A stretch of 11,340 nt of DNA from CANNDT01 sp945876205 (GTDB lineage: Bacteria; Acidobacteriota; Vicinamibacteria; Vicinamibacterales; UBA2999), in contig CANNDT010000125.1 in NCBI GenBank assembly GCA_947503365.1, forward strand, positions 1 through 11,340, read 5' to 3'. The number at the start of each line of letters is the position of its first letter. Position 1 is the stretch's first letter. The notes beneath the pieces were generated by a model. It was not told the origin of the DNA. It did no database searches and saw nothing but the letters and a program-made list of their open reading frames with translations. Of this stretch, positions 1 to 7,410 are shown piece by piece. The position numbers and the translations under genes were made by a program.

Positions 1-217
1 CAAAGCCCCAGCGCGTCACCTTGCCGGTGGCGTCGGTGACGTCGACGTAAAACCAGGAGTGTGGATTTTCGATGCGGACCTCGGTGACGACGCCGGTCAC
101 CGACACCGGCTTGTTCTCATCGAAGGCCGACGCGAAGGAATGATGCGCGCGCGCCGGCATCGAGACCAGGAGGACACCCGCGGCTGCCAGCGCCAGACGG
201 AAAAGGTTGCGGCTCAT
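1..217 (-). CDS. DUF6152-like small secreted protein, 3' end cut by window edge
   Basis: The reverse strand reads an ATG at 217 preceded by a strong Shine-Dalgarno (GAGGAGG at 230-224, 6 nt spacing). The 72 visible residues begin with a signal peptide: MSRNLFRLALAAAGVLLVS, then MPARA with cleavage expected near ARA-HH. The mature start HHSFASAFDENKPVSVTGVV and the following ENPHSWFYVDV segment resemble the DUF6152 family of small exported proteins, which have the His-His-Ser-Phe start and an Asn-Pro-His motif. The function of that family is unknown to me; a periplasmic or extracytoplasmic beta-rich domain is likely. The rest of the gene lies beyond the left edge. It is divergent from pckG with a 93 bp gap. 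Family assignment is by recognition of these motifs only. Confidence 0.75.
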   Translation of the reverse strand, partial: MSRNLFRLALAAAGVLLVSMPARAHHSFASAFDENKPVSVTGVVTEVRIENPHSWFYVDVTDATGKVTRWGF

Positions 218-223
218 TTTTTG

Positions 224-230
224 CCTCCTC
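224..230 (-). promoter_or_regulatory. Ribosome binding site of the DUF6152-like gene
   Basis: GAGGAGG on the minus strand lies 6 nt before the ATG at 217. It fixes the start of the secreted protein. The divergent gap 218-310 must hold promoters for both this gene and pckG, but I see no convincing -35/-10 pair in either direction. Confidence 0.7.
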
Positions 231-310
231 GGCGTAGAGTGGCGATTACCTTACCACGAGATGTTTTGAGTGCTTTACACGGCCGCGACTGCCAGTGAAG
301 CTACACCTTA

Positions 311-2097
311 ATGGCCGACCAACGCGAGGGTATCCGCCGCTGGGTGGATGAAGTTAGCGCGCTCACGACTCCCGATCGGATCGTCTACTGCGACGGCTCG
401 GAATCGGAAAAGCAGGAACTGATCAAGGAGTCGCTCGCCAGCGGCGAGCTGATCGAGTTGAACCAGGAGAAGCTTCCGGGCTGCTACCTGCACCGCAGCG
501 CGCCGCACGATGTCGCGCGCACCGAGCACCTGACGTTCGTGTGCACGAACCAGCGCGAGGGTGCGGGACCCAACAACAACTGGATGCCTCCGGCCGAGGC
601 GCGCGCCAAGCTGGCGCCGCTCTTCAAGGGATCGATGAAGGGCCGCACGCTCTACGTCGTCCCCTTCCTGATGGGTCCGCCCGATTCCCGATTCGCGAAA
701 GTCGGCGTGCAGATCACCGACAGCAAGTACGTCGTCCTCAGCATGCGCATCATGACGCGCGTGGGGCAGATCGCGCTCGATCAGCTCGCCGACCCCGATG
801 AGTTCACGCGCTGCCTGCACTCGCTCGGCGACCTGAGCCCCGATCGGCGCTTCATCATGCACTTCCCCGAAGACAACGCGGTCTCGTCGATCGGATCGGG
901 GTACGGCGGCAACGCACTGCTCGGCAAGAAGTGCATGGCGCTGAGGCTCGCGAGCTGGCTCGGCCAGAAAGAAGGCTGGCTCGCCGAGCACATGCTGATC
1001 CTCGGACTGCAGAATCCGTCTGGCACCATGCACTACATCACCGGCGCCTTTCCGTCCGCGTGCGGAAAGACGAACCTCGCGATGCTGGTGCCGCCGGCGT
1101 CGATGCCGGGATGGAAGGTGTGGACCGTTGGCGACGACATCGCCTGGCTGCGCAAGGGCGATGACGGCAGGCTCTGGGCCGTGAACCCGGAAAACGGTTT
1201 CTTTGGCGTCGTGCCCGGCACGAGCCGCAAGACCAACCCAACCGCGATGCAGATGATCCAGCGCGACACGATCTATACGAACGTCGCGCTGCGCCCCGAC
1301 GGCACGCCGTGGTGGGAAGGCCACGACGATCCGGCGCCTGCCGAGGCGCTCGACTGGCAGGGGCGCCCGTGGACGCCGCAGTCCGCCGAGATGGCGGCGC
1401 ATCCGAACAGCCGCTTCACGGTGCCCTCGGCGCGGTGCGCGACGCTCTCTCCCGAGTTTGCCAACCCGAACGGCGTACCGATTGACGCGATGCTCTTTGG
1501 CGCCCGGCGGCAGCGGCGCGTGCCGCTCGTCTTCCAGGCGCGCACCTGGCAGCACGGGACGTTTCTCGGCGCCACGCTCGCGTCCGAGACGACGGCCGCC
1601 GCCACCGGAAAGGTCGGCGTGCTACGCCGCGATCCGATGGCGATGTGGCCCTTCTGCGGTTACAACATGGGCGACTACTTCCGGCACTGGCTGGACATCG
1701 GCAAGTCGCTGCCGAACCCGCCGAAGATCTTCCGCGTCAACTGGTTCCGCACCGGCGAAAACGGCAAGTTCCTCTGGCCCGGCTTCGGCGACAACCTTCG
1801 CGTGCTGAAGTGGGTGCTCGAGCGATGCGACGGCGGCGGCAAAGCGCTCGACACGATCATCGGCACGGTGCCGACGGCCGACGCGATTGACGTCGACGGC
1901 AAGGTCTCGCCCGAGAACATGGCGGCGCTACTGCGGGTGGATCCGCCGGAATGGGTCGAGGCCGTGGCGGCGCAGGAGGTGTTCTCAACCAGTTCGGCAC
2001 GCACCTGCCGCGCGAGATCGACGAAGAGCACGACACGCTCGCGCGCGCGGTGGCACACGCGATCACGCCCCCCGACGCAAAAACGCCGCACCATTGA
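311..2097 (+). CDS. pckG: Phosphoenolpyruvate carboxykinase (GTP), frameshifted near the 3' end
   Basis: Cytosolic gluconeogenic enzyme: oxaloacetate + GTP to PEP + GDP + CO2. The core is complete. MKGRTLYVVPF and the RIMTRVG region are present; by analogy with vertebrate PCK1, the Mn2+ ligands are K207, H227 (AEHMLILG) and D276 (VGDDIAW). The P-loop with the mobile active-site cysteine is PSACGKTN, with C251. NPENGFFGVVPGTS follows, and the nucleotide-site region FCGYNMGDY comes later. The frame opened at 311 loses homology after WVEAVAAQE (about 1978) and would run on to 2152 as arginine/serine-rich nonsense. The -1 frame from 1981 reads VLNQFGTHLPREIDEEHDTL and ends at TGA 2095-2097, a normal PEPCK C-terminus. 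One missing base near 1976-1981 explains this and restores about 595 residues, typical for the family. No good Shine-Dalgarno precedes ATG 311, but homology starts immediately after it. Confidence 0.95.
1976..1981 (+). other. Frameshift point in pckG
   Basis: Upstream of this point homology to GTP-PEPCK is in the frame of 311; downstream it is in the frame of 1981. The local sequence is CAG GAG GTG TTC. Inserting one base after GAG restores QE-x-VLNQFG with no gain or loss of residues against the family pattern. The site overlaps an AGGAGGT string, but there is no X-XXY-YYZ slippery heptamer, so a consensus error or a real 1-bp deletion is more likely than programmed slippage. Confidence 0.75.
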
Positions 2098-2099
2098 GA

Positions 2100-2174
2100 C
2101 GCGTGGCCTGAAGGCCACGCGCTACAGGCGATCGATTCAATGCCCGCTGTAGCGCGCACCCTTCAGGGTGCGCG
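2100..2174 (-). repeat. Triple-hairpin intergenic repeat, copy 1
   Basis: Three abutting inverted repeats fill the gap between the convergent pckG and amidohydrolase genes. Hairpin A is at 2100-2121: arm CGCGTGGCC, loop TGAA, arm GGCCACGCG. Hairpin C is at 2122-2152, with CTACAG pairing to CTGTAG across a long loop. Hairpin B is at 2153-2174: arm CGCGCACCC, loop TTCA, arm GGGTGCGCG. Read on the minus strand the order is B-C-A, the same as copies 2 and 3 on the plus strand. It starts 2 nt after the restored pckG stop. No T-tract follows the stems, so a role as an intrinsic terminator is possible but not shown. Confidence 0.85.
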
Positions 2175-2183
2175 ACGATTGAC

Positions 2184-2194
2184 GGGTGCGCGAC
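2184..2194 (-). repeat. Half-arm of hairpin B beside copy 1
   Basis: GTCGCGCACCC on the minus strand repeats the outer arm of hairpin B of copy 1 after a spacer of a few bases. It touches the TAG stop of the amidohydrolase gene at 2194-2196. A similar half-arm lies outside hairpin B of copy 3. Confidence 0.6.
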
Positions 2195-3915
2195 TAGCGC
2201 GTCGCGGATTCGGCGGCCGCGTCGAAGACGATCCGTCCGCCGACCATCGTCATCACCGGCTTGATGTCCTTGATCTGATCGGCGGGCACCGTCAGGTAGT
2301 CGCGATCGATGACGACGAGGTCAGCCATCCTGCCCGGCTGAATCGAGCCGAGGTTGTCCTCCTGGAAGAGGAAGAACGCGTTCTTGCGCGTGTGCGCGAT
2401 CAGGGCATCCTCGCGGCCGATCGGCTGGCGATTGACCACGGCGCCGCCGACCATCCTGCCGGTCACCATGAACCACAGCGTCGTGAACGGCTTGAACTGA
2501 TCGAGATTGAAGTCGGTGCCGACGCCCCACATGATGCCGCTGTCCTGGATCCAGCGCAGCGGCGGGTTGTCGAGCGACCGCTCGCCGCGAATGCGGTTGA
2601 AGATCCCGCCCATCACCGTCGGACGCATGTGGACGCCGGCGTACATGCCGAGCTTCTTCATGCGCTCCAGGTGCGACCGGTTGATCTGGTCGATGTGATA
2701 GAAGGCCCACCGCAGCGTCCTGACCGGGTACTCCTTGTCGATTTTCTCGATCTGATCGAGGAAGCCGTCGATCGAGCCTTCGAGCGTCGCGTGCACCTGC
2801 ATCGGCAGCCCGTTCTTTGCGATCTCTCGCGCGATGCGGCCCCACAGGCGGAACTGTTCGGGCGTGGTCGGCGGCGTCACGTCGAGCATGTTGTCGTTGG
2901 CGATGCCGAGGTTTTCGCCGTACGAGAACGTGTTCAGGTAGTCGGTGCCCTGGAACAACTTGATCTTCGCAATCTCCGGCAATGACCTGTCGAGCGCCTC
3001 GTCGGTCGTGCCCGTGGCTACGTTCACCTGGCAATACACGCGCACGTTGAGCTGACCCTGGGTGGCCCAGCGCTGATACGTGTCCGACAGCCAGGGTGAC
3101 GCCGAGCGCACGCCTCCGCCGTTGGCACAGCCGGTCGGACCGATCGTGGTGAGGCCGGCGCGATTCAGGTCGCGGTGCATGGCGAGATGGCTCGCCTCGA
3201 TATTTTCGCGGGTGCGAGGCAACTCGAGGAGCTTCGCCTCGACCGGGCGCACACCGTTGTCGAGAATGACGCCGGTTGCGCGGCCGGCGGCGTCGCGCAC
3301 GACCTGCCCCTTCGGCATCCAGTCGGGATCGGGAGCGCCGTCGACGATCCCCACCGCCTGCAGGCCGCGGCTGTTCACGTAGACGCGGTAGTAGGCCTCC
3401 TGCAGGAAGACAGGATTATCGGGCGCGATCTGATCCAGTTCCTCGCGCGTAAACGGCTTCTTGTCGTCGGCGAACTGGTCGAGCGTCCAGCCCATCAGGT
3501 TGTAGACCCACGCCCCAGGTGCGGAGGTGCGCGCCCTGGCCCGCACCATCTCGACCGCCTGCGTGCGCGACTCGACGCCGTCGAAGCGTACCTCTTCGGT
3601 CCACGTCGATCCCTCGCGCATGTAGTGCGCGTGCTGATCGATGAAGCCAGGCGTGACCGCGCGTCCCCGCAGGTCGATGCGCCGCGTCGCCGGCCCCGCC
3701 AGGCGGGTGATGTCCTGCGTCGTGCCGACGGCGACAATGCGATCGCCCCGCACAGCGACCGCCTGGGCGATGGTGAACTTGTCGTCGACGGTGATGATCT
3801 TGCCGTTGGTGAGAATGATGTCAGGAGGAGCGGCCTGGGCCCGTACCATCGAAGCGCTGGTCGCGAGCGCGCTCAGGAACACGACGCCGCACGCCACACG
3901 CTTCATCAATCTCAT
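2194..3915 (-). CDS. Secreted YtcJ-like amidohydrolase (amidohydrolase family 3)
   Basis: A 573-residue metal-dependent hydrolase with a cleavable signal peptide (hydrophobic 8-22, cleavage near VRAQA at 23-27), so probably periplasmic or secreted. The N-terminal beta-sandwich segment (PDIILTNGKIITVDD) leads to PGFIDQHAHYM, whose H95 and H97 are the HxH metal ligands. Further candidate ligands are K319 (IKLFQG), H375 (MQVHA), H407 (FYHIDQ) and D468 (GVGTDFN). The C-terminus has the usual GSIQPGRMADLVVIDRD return to the sandwich domain. The usual YtcJ motifs after the lysine and around H375 (DGS, HAIGD) are altered here. Substrate unknown; the family contains N-acyl and amide hydrolases. ATG 3915 overlaps the TGA of the upstream amidohydrolase (ATGA), supporting translational coupling and this start; an ATG at 3906 is the alternative. 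Confidence 0.9.
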   Translation of the reverse strand: MRLMKRVACGVVFLSALATSASMVRAQAAPPDIILTNGKIITVDDKFTIAQAVAVRGDRIVAVGTTQDITRLAGPATRRIDLRGRAVTPGFIDQHAHYMREGSTWTEEVRFDGVESRTQAVEMVRARARTSAPGAWVYNLMGWTLDQFADDKKPFTREELDQIAPDNPVFLQEAYYRVYVNSRGLQAVGIVDGAPDPDWMPKGQVVRDAAGRATGVILDNGVRPVEAKLLELPRTRENIEASHLAMHRDLNRAGLTTIGPTGCANGGGVRSASPWLSDTYQRWATQGQLNVRVYCQVNVATGTTDEALDRSLPEIAKIKLFQGTDYLNTFSYGENLGIANDNMLDVTPPTTPEQFRLWGRIAREIAKNGLPMQVHATLEGSIDGFLDQIEKIDKEYPVRTLRWAFYHIDQINRSHLERMKKLGMYAGVHMRPTVMGGIFNRIRGERSLDNPPLRWIQDSGIMWGVGTDFNLDQFKPFTTLWFMVTGRMVGGAVVNRQPIGREDALIAHTRKNAFFLFQEDNLGSIQPGRMADLVVIDRDYLTVPADQIKDIKPVMTMVGGRIVFDAAAESATR

Positions 3916-5249
3916 CTGCCTCTCCCGCTTCCGGGCAGGTCATCGCGGATGACGACCCCGCCCTTCATGACGAATTTCACGCGCTCCATCTCGGTCACGT
4001 CCGCGAGCGGATCGCCGCTCACCGCCACGAGATCGGCATACTTCCCTTGTTCGAGCGACCCCACCTTGGTGTTCCAGTCGTAATTGAGGCTGTCGGCGGC
4101 AACCAGAAACGCGGTCTGGAGCGCCTGGGCCGGCGTCATCCCCCACTTGACCATGTAGGCAAACTGGTCGCCCTGCGTACCGTGAGGCACGGGAAGGTCA
4201 TCGGTGGCCCCGCTGCCAAACGGAAGCGGCACTCCCGCCTTCAGCAGCTTTCTGAATGCCTGCTCCCCGAGTTTCAGACGACTCATCCTGCCGTCGGTTT
4301 CATGCAGATCTTCCTTCTCGAGAAAGACCAGGTCGTCGATGGTCATGGTGATGGGAAGCTTCCGGTCGAGCAGTATCTTGATCGACGCATCGTCGATCTC
4401 GATCGCATGCTGCGTCGCATCGACGCCGGCGCCGATACAGGTGCGCATCCCCTCGCCGCCATAGGTGTGGCAGGCGACCTTCAGGCCAAGGCGATGGGCT
4501 TCCTCGACGATCGCCTGCACTTCCTCGAGCGTGAGGGAGGGGCTGTTGACGAGCGTGTGGTCGTCCTTCCAGGCGCGGTATTCAGCGCCGACGAAGTCCT
4601 GGGTCGTGTAGATCTTGATCCAGTCGACCCCGTTCAACTTCGCCTCGCGGACGGCGGCGCGGGCCAGCCACGGTCCGTTGACGTTCTTGTTTTCGGTGTA
4701 GCCGTCGTAGAAAGTGGGCGACGGCGAGCGATACGGCGCCGAGGCCCGCTGGTTGATCGATTGACCGACGACCTGCATCCGCGGGCCCTGGATGAAGCCG
4801 CGGTCGATCGCGTTGCGCATGTCGACGGTGCCGTAGCCGCCGCGCGAGTCCATGTCGACGACCGTCGTGAATCCCGCCGCCAGATCCTTCTGTGCGTTGG
4901 CGATGGCGATCGCCGTCCGATATTGAATCGACTGCGTCGCGCTCGTGCCCGCGTAGACGTGGACGTGCGTGTCGATCATGCCCGGCAGCACGGTCGCGCC
5001 GCTGAGATCGATGACGCGCGCGCCGGCGGGGACGGGAACGGCCGGCCCGACATCGACAATCGACTGCCCCCTGATGACGATCACCTGGTTGGCGCGGTAG
5101 GTGCCGGTGCGGGCGTCGAACATGCGTCCCGCCCTGACGGCCACGACCTGTTCGGGCGCGGCATTGCCGCCCTGTGAGCTGACCGGCGTTGATGAGACGG
5201 CCGCGAGTCCGGCAATGAAAACGATGAGGACGATTGTCTTCCAGCGCAT
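3912..5249 (-). CDS. Secreted metal-dependent amidohydrolase (family 1, Xaa-Pro dipeptidase/imidazolonepropionase-like)
   Basis: A 445-residue protein with an N-terminal signal peptide (hydrophobic 5-18, cleavage near SSTPVSSQ). The amidohydrolase TIM-barrel metal site is complete by inspection: H95 and H97 in MIDTHVHV, a probable carbamylated lysine K212 in DWIKIYT, H261 in ACHTYGG, H281 in TQHAIEI and D350 in GSGATDD. The C-terminus carries GSLEQGKYADLVAVSGDPL, typical of the Met-dependent hydrolase A group, which includes peptidase and organophosphate-acid-anhydrase-like enzymes. It is the first gene of a two-gene operon with the YtcJ-like enzyme, with a 4 bp overlap. Two secreted amidohydrolases of different subfamilies made together suggest sequential or parallel breakdown of peptide-like or amide substrates; that is inference. 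No Shine-Dalgarno is visible before ATG 5249. Confidence 0.9.
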   Translation of the reverse strand: MRWKTIVLIVFIAGLAAVSSTPVSSQGGNAAPEQVVAVRAGRMFDARTGTYRANQVIVIRGQSIVDVGPAVPVPAGARVIDLSGATVLPGMIDTHVHVYAGTSATQSIQYRTAIAIANAQKDLAAGFTTVVDMDSRGGYGTVDMRNAIDRGFIQGPRMQVVGQSINQRASAPYRSPSPTFYDGYTENKNVNGPWLARAAVREAKLNGVDWIKIYTTQDFVGAEYRAWKDDHTLVNSPSLTLEEVQAIVEEAHRLGLKVACHTYGGEGMRTCIGAGVDATQHAIEIDDASIKILLDRKLPITMTIDDLVFLEKEDLHETDGRMSRLKLGEQAFRKLLKAGVPLPFGSGATDDLPVPHGTQGDQFAYMVKWGMTPAQALQTAFLVAADSLNYDWNTKVGSLEQGKYADLVAVSGDPLADVTEMERVKFVMKGGVVIRDDLPGSGRGR

Positions 5250-5257
5250 TGGCCGTG

Positions 5258-5286
5258 AAAGTAGGCTATTCAGGTAGGTCAGTCAA
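5258..5286 (-). promoter_or_regulatory. Possible promoter of the amidohydrolase operon
   Basis: On the minus strand TTGACT (5286-5281) is followed after 17 bp by TACTTT (5263-5258), a weak -10 match. Transcription would start about 5251, giving an almost leaderless message for ATG 5249, which fits the missing Shine-Dalgarno. The -10 is poor and the sigma preference of the host is unknown, so this is tentative. Confidence 0.25.
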
Positions 5287-5306
5287 TAGTTATCAGTTGT
5301 CAGCGT

Positions 5307-5312
5307 GAGGAG
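5307..5312 (+). promoter_or_regulatory. Ribosome binding site that selects a TTG start
   Basis: GAGGAG ends 8 nt before TTG 5321. There is no in-frame ATG near the conserved N-terminus of the flavin reductase, so this site supports the TTG as its start. Confidence 0.65.
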
Positions 5313-5320
5313 CGTGAGAT

Positions 5321-5887
5321 TTGCCAAAGCTTGGTGTTGTCGTCGCAAGCGTTCGTGAAGGTCGGTCAGGTCTTGCGATCGCACAATGGGTTGTGGACCG
5401 CGCGCAGGCGCATGGCGGGTTCGACGTCACGTTGATCGACTTGAAGGACGTGAAGCTACCCTTGCTCGAGGAGCCCAATCATCCGCGCCTGCAGACGTAT
5501 CAGCAGGACACGACCAAGGCCTGGGCCGCGATCGTCGCTCCGCTCGATGCGTTCGTCTTCGTCACGGCGGAATACAACTACAGCACGCCGCCCGCGCTGG
5601 TGAACGCACTGGACCACCTGTACCAGGAATGGAACTACAAGGCGGCTGGATTGGTCAGCTACGGCGGGATCTCCGGCGGCATGCGCGCCGCTCAGATGCT
5701 GAAGCTGACCCTGGGGGCGCTGAAGATGGTGCCGATCAACGAAGCGGTGCCGATCCCGTTCTTCTCCCAGATGATGGACAAGGAGACCGGCGCGTTCAAG
5801 CCGACCGAGGCCTACGACAAGGGTGCGGCAACGATGCTTGATGAACTGAAACGCTGGGACGCCGCGCTCACGACACTCCGCGCGTAG
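5321..5887 (+). CDS. NADPH-dependent FMN reductase (flavodoxin-like fold)
   Basis: A 188-residue cytosolic flavoprotein of the NADPH-dependent FMN reductase / azoreductase / quinone reductase group. The first strand and phosphate-binding loop read MPKLGVVVASVREGRSG (residues 1-17), the place of the usual GSTRxGR. The FMN-contact segment TAEYNYSTPPALVNALD is at 82-98, and SYGGISGGMRAAQ at 113-125. Length and motif spacing are normal for the family. It starts at TTG with a good GAGGAG upstream; the alternative internal starts would remove the first beta strand. It is divergent from the amidohydrolase operon (71 bp apart) and convergent with the NHL gene. Substrate (flavin, quinone, nitro or azo compound) cannot be told from sequence. 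Confidence 0.92.
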   Translation: MPKLGVVVASVREGRSGLAIAQWVVDRAQAHGGFDVTLIDLKDVKLPLLEEPNHPRLQTYQQDTTKAWAAIVAPLDAFVFVTAEYNYSTPPALVNALDHLYQEWNYKAAGLVSYGGISGGMRAAQMLKLTLGALKMVPINEAVPIPFFSQMMDKETGAFKPTEAYDKGAATMLDELKRWDAALTTLRA

Positions 5888-5893
5888 CCACCT

Positions 5894-5965
5894 CGCGCAC
5901 CCTGAAGGGTGCGCGCTACAGGCGGCAGACCAATCGCCTGTAGCGCGTGGCCTTCAGGCCACGCG
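5894..5965 (+). repeat. Triple-hairpin intergenic repeat, copy 2
   Basis: Three hairpins abut without a gap. Hairpin B is at 5894-5915: arm CGCGCACCC, loop TGAA, arm GGGTGCGCG. Hairpin C is at 5916-5943: arm CTACAGGCG, 10-nt loop, arm CGCCTGTAG. Hairpin A is at 5944-5965: arm CGCGTGGCC, loop TTCA, arm GGCCACGCG. It begins 6 nt after the flavin reductase stop and lies in the convergent gap before the NHL gene end. Just outside hairpin A a degenerate half-arm GCCACGCGG occurs at about 5975-5983. It shares the loop string GGCAGACCA with copy 3. It may stop transcription from both sides, although no T-tract is seen. Confidence 0.88.
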
Positions 5966-5993
5966 GCCTTGAAAGCCACGCGGCTCGTATCGA

Positions 5994-7328
5994 TTATTGC
6001 CAGACGGCTTTCACGGGCTTCGCGACCAGGAAGTCTGGATTCGCGCCGGCCCGTGGCTTGAACTTCTGCACGCGTCCTGAGTCGACTTCGGCCACGTACA
6101 GGTTGCCTTCCCGATCGACGTGCATGCCGTGCACGCCCCAGAGGGAGCCGGCGGCCATGCCCATGCTGCCCCACGAGTAGAGCAGGTGCCCTTCCTGGTC
6201 GTACTTGAGCATCTTGTTCATCGACCGATCGAAGGTCCAGACGTTGCGGTCCTGCCCGATGTAGAGCAGGTGCAGTCCGTTGGTCTTCACCTTCTGGCTC
6301 CAGCCACCAACGTGCTTGCCGTTCTCGTCGAAGATCTGCACGCGGCTGTTGTTGCGATCGTTCACGAACACGCGGCGGCTCGTCGGATCGACGGCGACGC
6401 CGTGCACGTTGTTCATGTAGCCGGGCCGCTGTTCGTTCGGCGGCGTGCCCTTGATGCCCCAGTCCATCAGGAACTTGCCGTCCTTGTCGAACTTCGCCAC
6501 GCGCGTGCCGGTGTAACCGTCCGACACGAAGAACGTGCCATCGGGCAGCCAGTCGATGAAGGTTGGCCGGTTGAAGTGCGTCGCGTCGGCGCCCTCCTGC
6601 TCGGGCGTGCCGATCGTCTGCAGGAGCGTCTTGCCGTCATTGGTGAAGCGGTAGATCGTCTGCATGTTGTCGTCGACGACCCACACGACCTTTTCCGGGT
6701 CGTACGGGCTGATGTAGACCGAGTGCGGCCGGCGGAAGATCTTGTCCCACTGCGTCCAGCGCTCGAGGATGTTGCCCTCCGCATCGACGACGACGAGGCA
6801 GTTTTCCCACTTCGCATCGACGCCGAGCTTGCGGTACGGCGGTCCCTTGATCCCGAGCTCGTCGTCCTTGCCCTCCCACGAGGTGAGCCACTTCCTCACG
6901 TCCTGGTCGGTGCCGCCGGTGCCCGGCAGCGACGCCGTCGTCGCGTCGCGCCAGAATCCGGCCACGGGAAAGTTGAGGCTCGGTCCCGCCTGCGGCACGA
7001 GCATCGCCTTCGGCGGCGCCATCTTCGGGAGCTCACCGCGGAACAGCATGAACACGCGGTTGGGGCTCTCGGCGAACACGCCCTCGCCCGCTCCATACGT
7101 CCACTTCTCGTTGCCGGGGACGGTGCTGATGTCCTTCGGCCAGCCTTGCACGACTTCGTACGGGCCGCTCACGTCCTGTGCCCCGATGTCACCGGGCACG
7201 GCGGCGAAGCCGTTGGCTGCGGGTGCTGCCGTCTGCTGCCCTTCGACGGTCGGTTCCCGGTTCGCGATCCACAACCCGAGGCCGACGCCGACGGCCACCA
7301 ACGCGATTGCCAGAACAACTTTTCGCAT
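5994..7328 (-). CDS. Exported or membrane-anchored NHL-repeat beta-propeller protein
   Basis: A 444-residue protein with one N-terminal hydrophobic segment (residues 4-21, ending WIANREP), either an uncleaved anchor or a signal peptide, so the propeller should face the periplasm. After a linker, residues about 200-430 contain NHL/6-bladed propeller repeats. Blade-like units include PHSVYISPYD...VWVVDDNMQTIYRF (201-228), RPTFIDWLPDGTFFVSDGY (254-272), NNVHGVAVDPTSRRVFVNDR (306-325) and WGVHGMHVDREGNLYVAEVD (397-416). The pattern resembles the lyase-type propeller of peptidylglycine alpha-amidating enzymes, but many exported acidobacterial NHL proteins look like this and no catalytic role can be claimed. 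ATG 7328 has GGGAG 9 nt upstream. It is last in the minus-strand run, separated by 167 bp and repeat copy 3 from the methyltransferase-like gene. Confidence 0.85.
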   Translation of the reverse strand: MRKVVLAIALVAVGVGLGLWIANREPTVEGQQTAAPAANGFAAVPGDIGAQDVSGPYEVVQGWPKDISTVPGNEKWTYGAGEGVFAESPNRVFMLFRGELPKMAPPKAMLVPQAGPSLNFPVAGFWRDATTASLPGTGGTDQDVRKWLTSWEGKDDELGIKGPPYRKLGVDAKWENCLVVVDAEGNILERWTQWDKIFRRPHSVYISPYDPEKVVWVVDDNMQTIYRFTNDGKTLLQTIGTPEQEGADATHFNRPTFIDWLPDGTFFVSDGYTGTRVAKFDKDGKFLMDWGIKGTPPNEQRPGYMNNVHGVAVDPTSRRVFVNDRNNSRVQIFDENGKHVGGWSQKVKTNGLHLLYIGQDRNVWTFDRSMNKMLKYDQEGHLLYSWGSMGMAAGSLWGVHGMHVDREGNLYVAEVDSGRVQKFKPRAGANPDFLVAKPVKAVWQ

Positions 7329-7378
7329 CGTCTTCTTCTCCCGAGAGTGATTTGGTGCGGCGAGTCTACATCAGCGCC

Positions 7379-7410
7379 CATCGTCGCGCACCCTCATCGT
7401 CGCGCACCCT
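7379..7410 (+). repeat. Perfect 16 bp tandem duplication at the edge of repeat copy 3
   Basis: CATCGTCGCGCACCCT occurs twice in a row (7379-7394 and 7395-7410). The second unit forms the first arm of hairpin B of copy 3, so the first unit is an extra half-arm outside the element. Confidence 0.85.

Noticed and set aside
308..1555. Long antisense open frame (415 codons) opposite pckG
   Set aside because: It is a shadow of a GC-rich gene: arginine/histidine-rich composition, no recognisable motif, and the opposite strand carries full PEPCK homology.
1974..1980. AGGAGGT inside pckG as a stimulator of programmed frameshifting or an internal translation start
   Set aside because: No slippery heptamer lies at a usual distance, and no start codon in the C-terminal frame sits at proper spacing; GAG-GTG codons give this string by chance.
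4047..5177. Long plus-strand open frame (376 codons) opposite the family-1 amidohydrolase, with similar ones at 2140-2985, 3175-4083 and 6120-7412
   Set aside because: Each lies antisense to a gene with clear domain motifs and is rich in R, D, H and V as expected of GC-driven shadows.
5281..5303. AGTTATCAGTTGTCAG-like string before the flavin reductase gene as a repeat array
   Set aside because: Only one and a half units are visible, too little to call a repeat.
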